DNA of 64,000 nt from Sipunculus nudus (taxonomy: Eukaryota; Annelida; Sipuncula; Golfingiida; Sipunculidae), in the NCBI GenBank assembly GCA_026874595.1, contig CM049306.1:66658019-66722018 (forward strand), read 5' to 3'. Under the pieces are notes generated by a model. The model worked only from the letters and a program-made list of their open reading frames with translations. It did no database searches and was not told where the DNA came from. This document shows positions 47,201 to 59,710 of this stretch, piece by piece. Both the position numbers and the translations under genes were made by a program. Within the stretch, counting starts at the first letter, position 1; the number at the start of each line of letters is the position of its first letter.

Positions 47201-50200
47201 ACTGAACAATTGCTTTCGAGATATTAGTGTATGACGTAACATGTATCAGTTTCAAAAGGATGCCTGCATATCTGTGGCCTATAGGGCATGTCACCGTGAA
47301 ATCGCGAAATCTCATTCGACGAGAAACGGTGCGAGATTTTGCAAGATTTTTGGTTGGATCACCGAGAACTCACCAAGCGCTACAAGATGCAAAAATTTTG
47401 ACCTCTCTAGCATAAAAACTGACAGAGTTAGAAGCTGAAAAGTGCATATTTTCAAAATTGAAAGGTTTTACCCCAAAAATAGAGAAATCTGGCAATAGCG
47501 CACTTTGGCACCTATGCGCAAAAACAAGCCCATGGACCCTAGTTTAAGGTGCTGTGATGGAAATGGCCCAATGTTTAATAGTTCTGGAGGTATAGCACCA
47601 AAACAAATTTTCATGTTTTTTCATCTGCAACGCCCCCTGGCGGCCATTTCCAAAATCTGAAAAACCCGTTTCGAGATATTCTTATGTTACATAAAATATC
47701 TCAGAATCAGTAAAATTGCTGCAAATTTGAAAAATATCACGAAATTCCATGATTTCTCCCCAAAATTGCGTAACCATGGTAACAGCGAAATGAGGCAATT
47801 TTGCAGTGTTGGAAGTGGCCATTCAGTGGCAAATAAAACGGGCAACAGATTAGGTGCCTACGGCTATTTTTGACGAAGGTATGAAGAAAAAACCGTTTTT
47901 GAGCTTTTTGGTGACCCTGACCTTGACCCTTGACCGATCATGACCAAAAACAATAGGCTCCGAGAAGAACCGATTATACACTCTATCTATAAGTTTCAGG
48001 ACGATTGGTGCAAAATTGTGGCCTGTAGAGCGGGGACATACAGACAAACAAACAAACGGAACTGATCAACATACTTGTCGAAATCTCTGATTCCGGCAAG
48101 CAATAAACTATAACGCGACAGAAATGGCAAACCGGCCGGCAAAGAGTGCCTGTGGTCACTTATTTTATACGGCGAACGCTATAATTTTTGCAGTCACGGG
48201 AAAGCGTGTCTGTCTTTCATACTAAAACGCGTGCATGCATGCGTGATGGCATATGTATTTGTGCATGCGGGTTTTAATTTTTACAAAGTTGCTAAAATTT
48301 GTGGGGACCGTGTATGATTAAACAAAAGAGGTCATGGGCAGAAAGGCCATGAAACGCCCATTCATATGGTGTACAGTTTATGTACCTAACATGTGTAGTT
48401 TTGGAGATATGGTTAAACAATGATAGTAGGTACGGGGTTGCAGTGCAGCGCCCCCTAGCGGAAATTTTCCAAAAACTGAACAATTGCTTTCGAGATATTA
48501 GTGTATGACGTAACATGTATCAGTTTCAAAAGGATGCCTGCATATCTGTGGCCTATAGGGCATGTCACCGTGAAATCGCGAAATCTCATTCGACGAGAAA
48601 CGGTGCGAGATTTTGCAAGATTTTTGGTTGGATCACCGAGAACTCACCAAGCGCTACAAGATGCAAAAATTTTGACCTCTCTAGCATAAAAACTGACAGA
48701 GTTAGAAGCTGAAAAGTGCATATTTTCAAAATTGAAAGGTTTTACCCCAAAAATAGAGAAATCTGGCAATAGCGCACTTTGGCACCTATGCGCAAAAACA
48801 AGCCCATGGACCCTAGTTTAAGGTGCTGTGATGGAAATGGCCCAATGTTTAATAGTTCTGGAGGTATAGCACCAAAACAAATTTTCATGTTTTTTCATCT
48901 GCAACGCCCCCTGGCGGCCATTTCCAAAATCTGAAAAACCCGTTTCGAGATATTCTTATGTTACATAAAATATCTCAGAATCAGTAAAATTGCTGCAAAT
49001 TTGAAAAATATCACGAAATTCCATGATTTCTCCCCAAAATTGCGTAACCATGGTAACAGCGAAATGAGGCAATTTTGCAGTGTTGGAAGTGGCCATTCAG
49101 TGGCAAATAAAACGGGCAACAGATTAGGTGCCTACGGCTATTTTTGACGAAGGTATGAAGAAAAAACCGTTTTTGAGCTTTTTGGTGACCCTGACCTTGA
49201 CCCTTGACCGATCATGACCAAAAACAATAGGCTCCGAGAAGAACCGATTATACACTCTATCTATAAGTTTCAGGACGATTGGTGCAAAATTGTGGCCTGT
49301 AGAGCGGGGACATACAGACAAACAAACAAACGGAACTGATCAACATACTTGTCGAAATCTCTGATTCCGGCAAGCAATAAACTATAACGCGACAGAAATG
49401 GCAAACCGGCCGGCAAAGAGTGCCTGTGGTCACTTATTTTATACGGCGAACGCTATAATTTTTGCAGTCACGGGAAAGCGTGTCTGTCTTTCATACTAAA
49501 ACGCGTGCATGCATGCGTGATGGCATATGTATTTGTGCATGCGGGTTTTAATTTTTACAAAGTTGCTAAAATTTGTGGGGACCGTGTATGATTAAACAAA
49601 AGAGGTCATGGGCAGAAAGGCCATGAAACGCCCATTCATATGGTGTACAGTTTATGTACCTAACATGTGTAGTTTTGGAGATATGGTTAAACAATGATAG
49701 TAGGTACGGGGTTGCAGTGCAGCGCCCCCTAGCGGAAATTTTCCAAAAACTGAACAATTGCTTTCGAGATATTAGTGTATGACGTAACATGTATCAGTTT
49801 CAAAAGGATGCCTGCATATCTGTGGCCTATAGGGCATGTCACCGTGAAATCGCGAAATCTCATTCGACGAGAAACGGTGCGAGATTTTGCAAGATTTTTG
49901 GTTGGATCACCGAGAACTCACCAAGCGCTACAAGATGCAAAAATTTTGACCTCTCTAGCATAAAAACTGACAGAGTTAGAAGCTGAAAAGTGCATATTTT
50001 CAAAATTGAAAGGTTTTACCCCAAAAATAGAGAAATCTGGCAATAGCGCACTTTGGCACCTATGCGCAAAAACAAGCCCATGGACCCTAGTTTAAGGTGC
50101 TGTGATGGAAATGGCCCAATGTTTAATAGTTCTGGAGGTATAGCACCAAAACAAATTTTCATGTTTTTTCATCTGCAACGCCCCCTGGCGGCCATTTCCA

Positions 50201-51639
50201 AAATCTGAAAAACCCGTTTCGAGATATTCTTATGTTACATAAAATATCTCAGAATCAGTAAAATTGCTGCAAATTTGAAAAATATCACGAAATTCCATGA
50301 TTTCTCCCCAAAATTGCGTAACCATGGTAACAGCGAAATGAGGCAATTTTGCAGTGTTGGAAGTGGCCATTCAGTGGCAAATAAAACGGGCAACAGATTA
50401 GGTGCCTACGGCTATCTTTGACGAAGGTATGAAGAAAAAACCGTTTTTGAGCTTTTTGGTGACCCTGACCTTGACCCTTGACCGATCATGACCAAAAACA
50501 ATAGGCTCCGAGAAGAACCGATTATACACTCTATCTATAAGTTTCAGGACGATTGGTGCAAAATTGTGGCCTGTAGAGCGGGGACATACAGACAAACAAA
50601 CAAACGGAACTGATCAACATACTTGTCGAAATCTCTGATTCCGGCAAGCAATAAACTATAACGCGACAGAAATGGCAAACCGGCCGGCAAAGAGTGCCTG
50701 TGGTCACTTATTTTATACGGCGAACGCTATAATTTTTGCAGTCACGGGAAAGCGTGTCTGTCTTTCATACTAAAACGCGTGCATGCATGCGTGATGGCAT
50801 ATGTATTTGTGCATGCGGGTTTTAATTTTTACAAAGTTGCTAAAATTTGTGGGGACCGTGTATGATTAAACAAAAGAGGTCATGGGCAGAAAGGCCATGA
50901 AACGCCCATTCATATGGTGTACAGTTTATGTACCTAACATGTGTAGTTTTGGAGATATGGTTAAACAATGATAGTAGGTACGGGGTTGCAGTGCAGCGCC
51001 CCCTAGCGGAAATTTTCCAAAAACTGAACAATTGCTTTCGAGATATTAGTGTATGACGTAACATGTATCAGTTTCAAAAGGATGCCTGCATATCTGTGGC
51101 CTATAGGGCATGTCACCGTGAAATCGCGAAATCTCATTCGACGAGAAACGGTGCGAGATTTTGCAAGATTTTTGGTTGGATCACCGAGAACTCACCAAGC
51201 GCTACAAGATGCAAAAATTTTGACCTCTCTAGCATAAAAACTGACAGAGTTAGAAGCTGAAAAGTGCATATTTTCAAAATTGAAAGGTTTTACCCCAAAA
51301 ATAGAGAAATCTGGCAATAGCGCACTTTGGCACCTATGCGCAAAAACAAGCCCATGGACCCTAGTTTAAGGTGCTGTGATGGAAATGGCCCAATGTTTAA
51401 TAGTTCTGGAGGTATAGCACCAAATTTTTTAAGGAAGGTATAGCACCTATTTTTGACGAAGGTATGAAGAAAAAACCGTTTTTGAGCTTTTTGGTGACCC
51501 TGACCTTGACCCTTGACCGATCATGACCAAAAACAATAGGCTCCGAGAAGAACCGATTATACACTCTATCTATAAGTTTCAGGACGATTGGTGCAAAATT
51601 GTGGCCTGTAGAGCGGGGACATACAGACAAACAAACAAA
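44233..51639 (+). repeat. 1,274-bp satellite array, P2 (6 units)
   Basis: Units start at 44233, 45508, 46782, 48057, 49331 and 50605 with lengths 1,275, 1,274, 1,275, 1,274, 1,274 and 1,035. Using the GCGGGAAA/GCGGAAA marker the order is A-B-A-B-B-D, against A-B-D in P1. Units are otherwise nearly identical; a T-to-C change near 50416 marks one. Each full unit carries two CTCF-like cores about 457 bp apart, one X-box and one nuclear-receptor run. D lacks the second core and the X-box. Confidence 0.95.
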
Positions 51640-51869
51640 CGGAACTGATCAACATACTTGTCGAAATCTCTGATTCCGGCAAGCAACAAACATACGCGGG
51701 TGATCAACATGCTTGCGAAAATCGAAGATTTCCGGCAAGCAACAAACAGACAAACAGACATCCGCGACTGACCAACCTGCTTGCAGAAATCGAAGATTTC
51801 CGGCAAGCAACAAACAGACAAACAGACATCCGCGACTGACCAACCTGCTTGCAGAAATCGAAGATTTCC
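51640..51869 (+). repeat. Hairpin minisatellite, P2 end
   Basis: Copy of 35893-36122 at the P2/P3 junction. Confidence 0.85.
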
Positions 51870-53088
51870 GGCAAGCAATAAAGTTGTGACTGTGCCTCCA
51901 ACATGTACGATAATAGATGGGGCCCGGAGAGGCCGTCACGGACCGCTGCACACGCCGGCCGCCCACCGTAAGGACCCTGCCGCCACTTGCGGCGACGGCA
52001 CGTGTCTTCGTGGTTTGGCGTAAAACGGCGCGAGATTTGACGAGATTAACAATGTAACCCCTGAATGTGACCGCGAGTGTCAGCCGCTATGCAGCGCTGC
52101 ATACCATGTGTCTGTAGCGTCAAAAATGACAGAATTATAGGCATTTCTTTGAATGGTCACGTGTTCTCGTTTCACGAGAAACGGTGCGGGATATGACGAG
52201 ACTTGCGATTGAACGGCTTAGAACTAGAGGGATGCTGTCTAACGCCAAAAACCAGACCTTTCTATCGCAAATATCAACAGAGATAGAAGCTGGAAAACTC
52301 CGCATTTTCAGATTGTCAAGTTTTACCCCAAAATTCGGTAACCATGGTAACGGCAGCACAAAGCAACGTGTGCGAAGGGATAAGCCAACGTTCCTAGTTT
52401 CAGATACGACCAAAAAAATGGTGTCACGTTTAATATTTTTTGAGATATTGCAGAAAAATGATATGTTACAGTGTTTCATGTACCACGCCCCCTGGTGGCT
52501 ATTTCCAAAAAATGAAAAATTGGTTTCGAGATATTTCTAAATAACACAAAATATGTCATTTTCAAAGTCATAGTTTAAAAAATGCGACCTGTAAGCCATA
52601 TTTAATGAAATCTCGAAAATTCTCGTTTGACGAGATATTATACGAGATATCGCGAGACTTTTAATAAAATCCTGCAGTACTTGTTAAATGCTACCTGATG
52701 CAAAAAACTAGAACTCTCTAGCTTTAAAAATGACAAAGTTAGAAAAAATTGTCCTTTGATTTTCGATTTACATCACTTTTACCCAAAAATACGTAACCAT
52801 GGTGACAACCAATTTGAATCAGCTACACACCAGACGAAAGGCCTTGGAATGACGATTAAAATGAGCCATGTTTGAAGTGGCTATGACAAATAGTAATTGA
52901 GATATGAAGAAAAGAGCACTTTAGGAACTTTTGATGACCTTGACCTTGACCTTTGACCTATATTGCCCAAAAACAATAGGCTTCTTGCATTTTTGATTTT
53001 ACACAAACTGTGAAAGTTTGAAAGCGATGGGATCAAAATTGTGACCTGTAGAGACTGGACAGACAAACAAACAAACAAACAAACAGAC
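51870..53088 (+). repeat. Alpha unit (start of P3)
   Basis: Matches the P2 version, including all ten variants that distinguish P2 from P1. CTCF-like core near 52483, nuclear-receptor run near 52934. Confidence 0.88.
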
Positions 53089-55349
53089 TAGACGACCTGA
53101 GGTCGAACGCTTGCCGGAAGTGACCGGAAATAAGACAGCGGAATAGATGGACAGTTACTAGGCAGACAGACAGGGAACATTTGGATCTGATCAAATGAAA
53201 AACCTCTATCATGGGGAAAACAGTAGCACATATGAATAAGGTCTTGCTGATTTTCAAAAGTCAAAGAGGAGTAGACAGAGAGACAGACAGAGAGACAGAC
53301 AGACAGACGGATAGAGAGACATTAATAGTGTTGTTATTAGTAGCCATCCTATACAGGATAATCCATTTTTGGACAGAAATAAAAATAAAGGAAGTCCAAC
53401 TGAATCCTTGGCAGTTCTCCTATTCTTGAGTGCTGGAAATAAGAAAAGCACTGAAAATGAAACTTGAAGAGTTGAACGTCCAGAATGCCGAAATGCAAGC
53501 GAAGCCGCGTTCGTGTTAGACAGAGACCCGACCTCTGGGTAAGGGAGACGTGACCTTTCATTCCTGGACAAATAGGTCGGCCTGAGGACATCTTCAAGTC
53601 TGATGATGGCTTAAATTAGGGCTGTCCTTGAAGAAAAAAAGGCAGTCGGTCAGCCTGCGTCCGGGAATTATAAAATTCCAAGAAGTCCTGCCCATCACGG
53701 ATTAACTGTAATGTCCCCTTGGTGTAGGTTATCTGTAATGTGAAATTTAATATATTTTAAAAATTGGAATCTTTGGTTAAAAAAGGAGAGGCTTTTAAGG
53801 AGTCTGAAGTGGTAAGTAATAAGATAAAAAAATTTGAGGCCCTAGTTCCGTGGTGGGTTAGGACTTCATATATAAAAATATATTCTGGCATGAGAGAGGG
53901 GTGCTGTCAAATTTTTTGGCGCCTGCCGCACGTTTGTGAATAAAACGGTACACTTGACACGGGCGCGATGGAAATTTAAGAGGAAAGGTAGTAATCCCAA
54001 GCCGTAGTTGAGTTGTTTTGACCCCAGAGTTTGCAGTCCTAGCTGAAATAGGCATGGGACGGGCTCTTTTTTAAACCCGGAACGCCAGAAGAGGCTGGAG
54101 ATTGAATGAAGGATTGGGCCATTTTTTTATCCGAAAAACCTGGGAATTGACAATTAAAAAAAATGACAGGGACCTTCTTAGCCCGTTCCAGCTCAGGGAA
54201 CGGTCTTTAGAATATTGTCGGGAATCCATATTATCCTACCTGTGGGCTGGGACGGTCCAGAAAACCGCAATTATACGGGTATCCATAAAATTGTATGTCA
54301 ATTTTTGTCATTAATAAATACATATACATCTATAACGCGGACAGCTGGAGAATTCGCGGAGAATTCATCATGATGATATTATTAAATGTGAGCAAAGGTA
54401 CAATTTATGTTTTGTATCATATTTCCTTAAGAACCTGTAAATTTGATATCCTGCATGGTTTTGTTACGGTTTGCACAGTAAACTGTTGAAAAAATATATA
54501 GTGTTTAGCGTTTTCGTCTGATGTAAGATCGGTAGTCAATGTTAGCTGGTGATCCAGATTGGTGTTAGTGGCAGTCCCACATTGTTTGCGCTGGTTATTA
54601 TTTCGGTAATTTAACAGTGAATAAATGTCTTTAGAGTAATATAGTGGTAGATTTTAAATGATTTTAACGTGTAATTAAAAGTATCATTGCATATAAAATC
54701 TCTCCGTGAATTGTCCGGGAATTCCCCGCGTTTACATATAAACGCATTTACCAGCCGTATGAAAGTTTTTGTCCGCTTTCATAATGTTTGCCGTGCCCCG
54801 GACACAAATTTAAGACGAGATGGACTAAACCCCGCCCCTGTAGGATTGTTTGGACTCTGAAGAAACGAACCCTCGCAGGAAATGCGGTGGGACGGGCTCT
54901 TTCTTATTCGATGAACGCTCGAAAAGAGTGGTGAATGATTGAAAAAATAGGGTCATTTTCACTGTCATCTTGAATAACGGAATAAATATTTTTTTAAAAA
55001 TTCATAGAGACTTGGTCATCCAATAACAGCAGAAAAAAATGTTCTTTCAAATGTTGTGTGGTGTCCATTGTACCCTCGCCCACCGCCGGGATCCAAAGAG
55101 AAGCCTGGATTTTACTGCAAAAAAAAAACACAAACACCCCCCCCCCCCAAAAAAAAAACAAAAACAAAAAAACTTTTATTCATTTTATTTTTATTTTTTA
55201 TTACTGGATGTAATTGAATATCACGGTTTATTTATAAAAAAATAAGATGCAATTCATTGGATGAAAAGAGATTTTATTAAATATATTGATACATGTTTAT
55301 AACAGTTTGATATTTGATTTTTTTTAATTTATAGACAGACAATTTGTTA
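53089..55349. other. P3 spacer
   Basis: Copy of 37342-39608 with a shorter homopolymer (C12A10). No gene seen. Confidence 0.6.
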
Positions 55350-56499
55350 CCTCAAATCTGTACTCATGGTCCAACATGCATGTATTTGGTGTTCTTAGAC
55401 CCATTTTAGGGTGTATATCCATGATAACAAGATAATATTACCTTGTTCCCACCAGCAAACATTTCAAGCCCCCAGAAAGCTGATTTCAGCTGAGGACAGT
55501 ATATGGCTTATTATACACAGGCAAATAGTGTTTTGGACCACCTCATCTCCACCAGACTCATCACACACACCTGGTTTGGCTATCATTGCAATCCATTTAC
55601 ACCCACTGGCTGGAATCTCAAAGCATTTGGTTCAAATCCCTCAGAAAAAAAATTAGGGCCAGTTTGAATTTCCAAATCTGGACACAGTGGACATAGTGAT
55701 ATACAGAAAAAATCCATTTTTTCCCCTCAAATCTGTACTGATGGTCCCACAAACCTGGTTTTGGTGTCATTAGGCCCAGTTTAGTGTGTATATACAGGAA
55801 AACAAGATAATATTACCCTGTTCCCACAAACAAAAATTTCATGCCCCCAGAAACCTGATTTCAGGCCAGTTTATGCTTATACACAGTCAAATAGGTTCTG
55901 GCCCCCTTCATATCCACAAAACTCAACACACACTCCTGGTTTGGGTATCATTGCAATCCATTTACACCCACTGGCTGGCATCACCAAGCATTTGGCTCAA
56001 CTCCCTCAGAAAAAAAATTAGGGCCAGTTTGAATTCCCAAATCTGGACACAGTGAACATAGTGATATACAGATAAAATCCATTTTCCCCCCTCAAATCTG
56101 TACTGATGGTCCCACAAACCTGGTTTTGGTGTCATTAGGCCCAGTTTAGGGTGTATATACAGGGAAACAAGAAAATATTACCCTGTTCCCACAAACAAAA
56201 ATTTCATGCCCCCAGAAACCTGATTTCAGGCCAGTTTATGCTTATACACAGTCAAATAGGTTCTGGCCCCCTGCATCTCCACCAGACTCTTCACAAACAC
56301 CTGGCTTGGGTTTCATTGCAATCCATTCACACCCACTGGCTGGCATCTCCAAGCATATAGCTCAACTTCTTCAGAAAAAAATATAGACCACTTTAAAGTT
56401 TATCAAACCTGGTCATAGTGGTTTATGCAGAAATCAATTGTTCTGATCTCAAATCTGAAATAGTGGTCATAGAACATTGGTTGGTTCTTGTATGATTTT
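55350..56499 (+). repeat. ~365-bp satellite, P3 (3 units)
   Basis: Anchors at 55411, 55786 and 56151. The second unit starts as P2 unit 2 (TACAGGAAAAC) and ends as P2 unit 3 (CTTCATATCC, GAATTCCC). One unit was thus lost by a crossover between units 2 and 3. Confidence 0.93.
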
Positions 56500-58225
56500 A
56501 TTCAATTTACAATCAATTTGCAGGAAAACCTGGCATTTTATTTTACTTCAATACACCAACAATAAACAATCTAAGGACAAGTGAACAGGCTACCATACAT
56601 ATCTTAGGGAAAGGAAAACAGCAAAGGTTGTTTACATTGAGGACACATGGCAACCAGGTGGTTGGCGCTGGTCTGTGAAGCTTACGAAGCAGCAATCAAA
56701 GGAAGACGATAACAACACAATAGAAGTCTTCTTCATGGGCCATCGCACACCCATAGAACACGGCTCCAACTGTCAAGTGTAATGCCCCTGCCGACATTTA
56801 CTATCACATACTGCCGCCACTTATGGTCACGGCAATAGGATGTACTTTTTTATTTGAAGAAAAAACGATCCCAGATTTGACGAAACTTACAATATAAACA
56901 CATAATGTGACCGAGAGTGTTAGACGCTATCGAATGCTGAAAACTAAAGGTCTTCAGCATTAAAATAACAGAATTATAGGCGTATCTTTGAATGGTCCCA
57001 TGTTCTCGTTTGACAAGAAATGATGCGAGATATGACGAGATATTCAATTTTGTCACTTCAAACTAGTCAAGTGAATCTTGAACAATAGAAAAATAAAATC
57101 TCTGGCATTCAAATGACAGAGATATAGACATTTGTTCGAATTCTCGAATATTCTCGTTTGGCGGGAGATGGTACGAGATGTGGCGAGATATAAGTTATTA
57201 TCTTGTTAAGCTCCCAAAACGCAACAAAATGCTGAAAACTGCTCCTCTTTAGCCGAAAAGGTGACCAAGTTATATGCATTTCTGTGAAATCTCGTAATTT
57301 CTCGTTTGTCGGAAAACAGAGCGAGATTCTACGAGACTTGCAATTAACTGCATTAGTGGCAAGGGAATGCTACCTCATGCAGAAAACTAGACACTTGTAG
57401 TATAAATATTAACAGAGATAGAAGCAAAAAACTTATTATTTTCAGATTGCCAAGTTTTACCCCAAAATTTGGTTACCATGGTAACAGCAGCGCAAAGCTA
57501 CATGTACGCAGGAATAAGCCGACGATCCTAGTTTCAGATAAGACAGTAAACATTGTGCCACGTTTAATATTTTTTTTTGGTATTGCAGAAAAATGGTAAG
57601 TTGCAGTGTTTCCAGTACCACGCCCCCTGGTGGCTAATTTCAAAAAATGAAAAAACAAGTTCGAGATAATACAGAAAAACAGAAAATATGTCACTTTTAG
57701 AACCTTAGCTGTAAAACTGCCACCTCTAAATCGTTTTTAATTAAATCTCGAAAAGTCTCATTTGACGACAAATGGCACGAGATTTTGCGAGACTCCCGTT
57801 AATTTTCCATAGAGCATATTAAATGCTACACAATGCAAAAAACTAGACCTCTCTAACTTAAAAAATGAAAAATTTTGAGTGAAATTTTCGAATTTTCTGA
57901 TTTCCCCCCAAAAATACGTTACGATGGTAACAATCGACCAGAAAAATTTGCTAGCACTTGGAAAGCTAACATAAAGAGGAATAAAATGAGCTACAGATTA
58001 TGCGGCTACGATTATTATTGACAAAGATATGAAGAAAGTAAAAATGTTAGGTTTTTTGGTGACCCTGACCTTGACCTTTGACCGATCATGACCAAAAACA
58101 ATAGGCTCCGAGGAGAACCAATCTTACACTTAATGTATAAGTTTCAGAGCGATTGCTTAAAAACTGTGGCCTGTAGCGCGTGTACATACAGACAAACAAA
58201 CAGACAGACAAACAAACAAACAAAC
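56500..58225 (+). repeat. Type I variant unit, P3
   Basis: Copy of 41125-42851, one base shorter in the T run near 57570. CTCF-like core near 57619, X-box near 57472, mutated X-box near 57919. Confidence 0.85.
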
Positions 58226-59479
58226 ATACGCGGGTGACCAATATGCTTGCGAAAATCGAAGATTTCCGGCAAGCAATAAAGTTAGGACTGTGCCTCCAAC
58301 ATGTAGGATAATAGACAGGGCCCGGAAAGGCCGACACGCACCGCTGCACACGCCGGCCGCCCACCGTAAGGACCCTGCCGGCACTTGCGGCGATGGCACG
58401 GGTCTTCGTGGTTTGGCGAAAAACGGCGCGAGATTTGACGAGACTTACAATATGACCCCTGAATGTGACTGCGAGTGTCAGGCGCTACCCAACGCTGCAA
58501 ACCATGTGTCTGTAGCGTAAAAAATGACAGAATTATAGGCATTTCTTTGAACGGTCCCGTGTTCTCGTTTCACGAGAAACGGTGCGAGATATGACGAGAC
58601 TTTCTATTGAATGACTAAGAAGTAAACTAATGCTATCTAACGCCAAAAACCAGAGCTTTCTATCGCAAATATTGACAGAGATAGAAGCAGGAAAACTCCG
58701 TTTTTCAGATTGTCAAGTTTCACCCCAAAATTTGGTCACCATGGTGACGGCAGCACAAGGCTAAATGTACGAAGGAATAAAGCAATGATCCTAGTTTTAG
58801 ATGCGACAAATAAAATTGTTCTATGCTTAATATTTTTTTAGATATTGCGGAAAAATGATAAGTTGTAGTGTTTCCAGTACCACGCCCCCTGGTGGCTATT
58901 TCCGAAAAATGAAAAAACAAGTTCGAGATAATACAGAACAACAGAAAATATGTCACTTTCAGAACCTTAGCTGTAAAACTGCCACCTGTAAATCGTATTT
59001 AATGAAATCTCGAAAAGTCTCATTTGACGACAAATGGCACGAGATTTTGCGAGACTTACATTAATTTCGCATAGAGCATATTAAATGCTACGCATTGCAA
59101 AAAACTAGACCTCTCTAACTTAAACAATGAGAAATTTGGAGGGAAATTTTCGAATTTTCTGAATTTCCCCCAAAAATTCGTTACCATGGTAACCATTGAC
59201 CGGAAAAATTTGCCAGCACTTGGAAAGCTGACATAGTGAGGAATAAAATGAGCTACAGATTATGCGGCTACGATTATTATTGACAAAGATATGAAGAAAG
59301 TAAAAATTTCAGGTTTTTTGGTGACCCTGACCTTGACCTTTGACCGATCATGACCAAAAACAATAGGCTCCGAGGAGAATAGATCTTACAGTTTATGTAT
59401 AAGTTTCAGAGCGATTGCTTAAAAACTGTGGCCTCTAGCGCGTGTACATACAGACAAACAGACAGACAAACAAACAAAC
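58226..59479 (+). repeat. Alpha unit 3, P3, truncated at the microsatellite
   Basis: Copy of 42852-44105 with a few substitutions (TTTTTTTAG for TTTTTTTGG near 58828; AAATTCG for AAATACG near 59176). It ends in GACAGACAAACAAACAAAC and then switches to the spacer boundary hairpin. Confidence 0.88.
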
Positions 59480-59679
59480 TAGACGACCTGAGGTCGAACG
59501 CTTGCCGGAAGTGACCGGAAATAATACAGCGAAATAGATGGACAGTTACTAGGCAGACAGACAGGGAACATTTGGATCTGATCAAATGAAAAACCTCTAT
59601 CATGGGGAAAACAGTAGCACATATGAATAAGGTCTTGCTGATTTTCAAAAGTCAAAGAGGAGTAGACAGAGAGACAGAC

Positions 59680-59710
<31 letters not shown>

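Larger units (their letters stand above)
36123..51869 (+). repeat. Macro repeat P2 (15,747 bp)
   Basis: Second copy of the macro block. It is longer than P1 by 3,825 bp: three extra satellite units (1,274 x 3 plus 1 = 3,823) plus 2 bp in the C/A homopolymer. The first 320 bp differ from P1 at ten positions, but the rest matches almost base for base. Confidence 0.93.
51870..59479 (+). repeat. Macro repeat P3 (truncated, ~7.6 kb)
   Basis: Third copy. It follows P2 at an offset of 15,747 up to the homopolymer (then 15,741) and 15,375 after loss of one 365-bp satellite unit. It stops inside the microsatellite of alpha unit 3 near 59460-59479. The hairpin minisatellites, the 1,274-bp array and the next alpha unit are absent. 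Confidence 0.92.
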
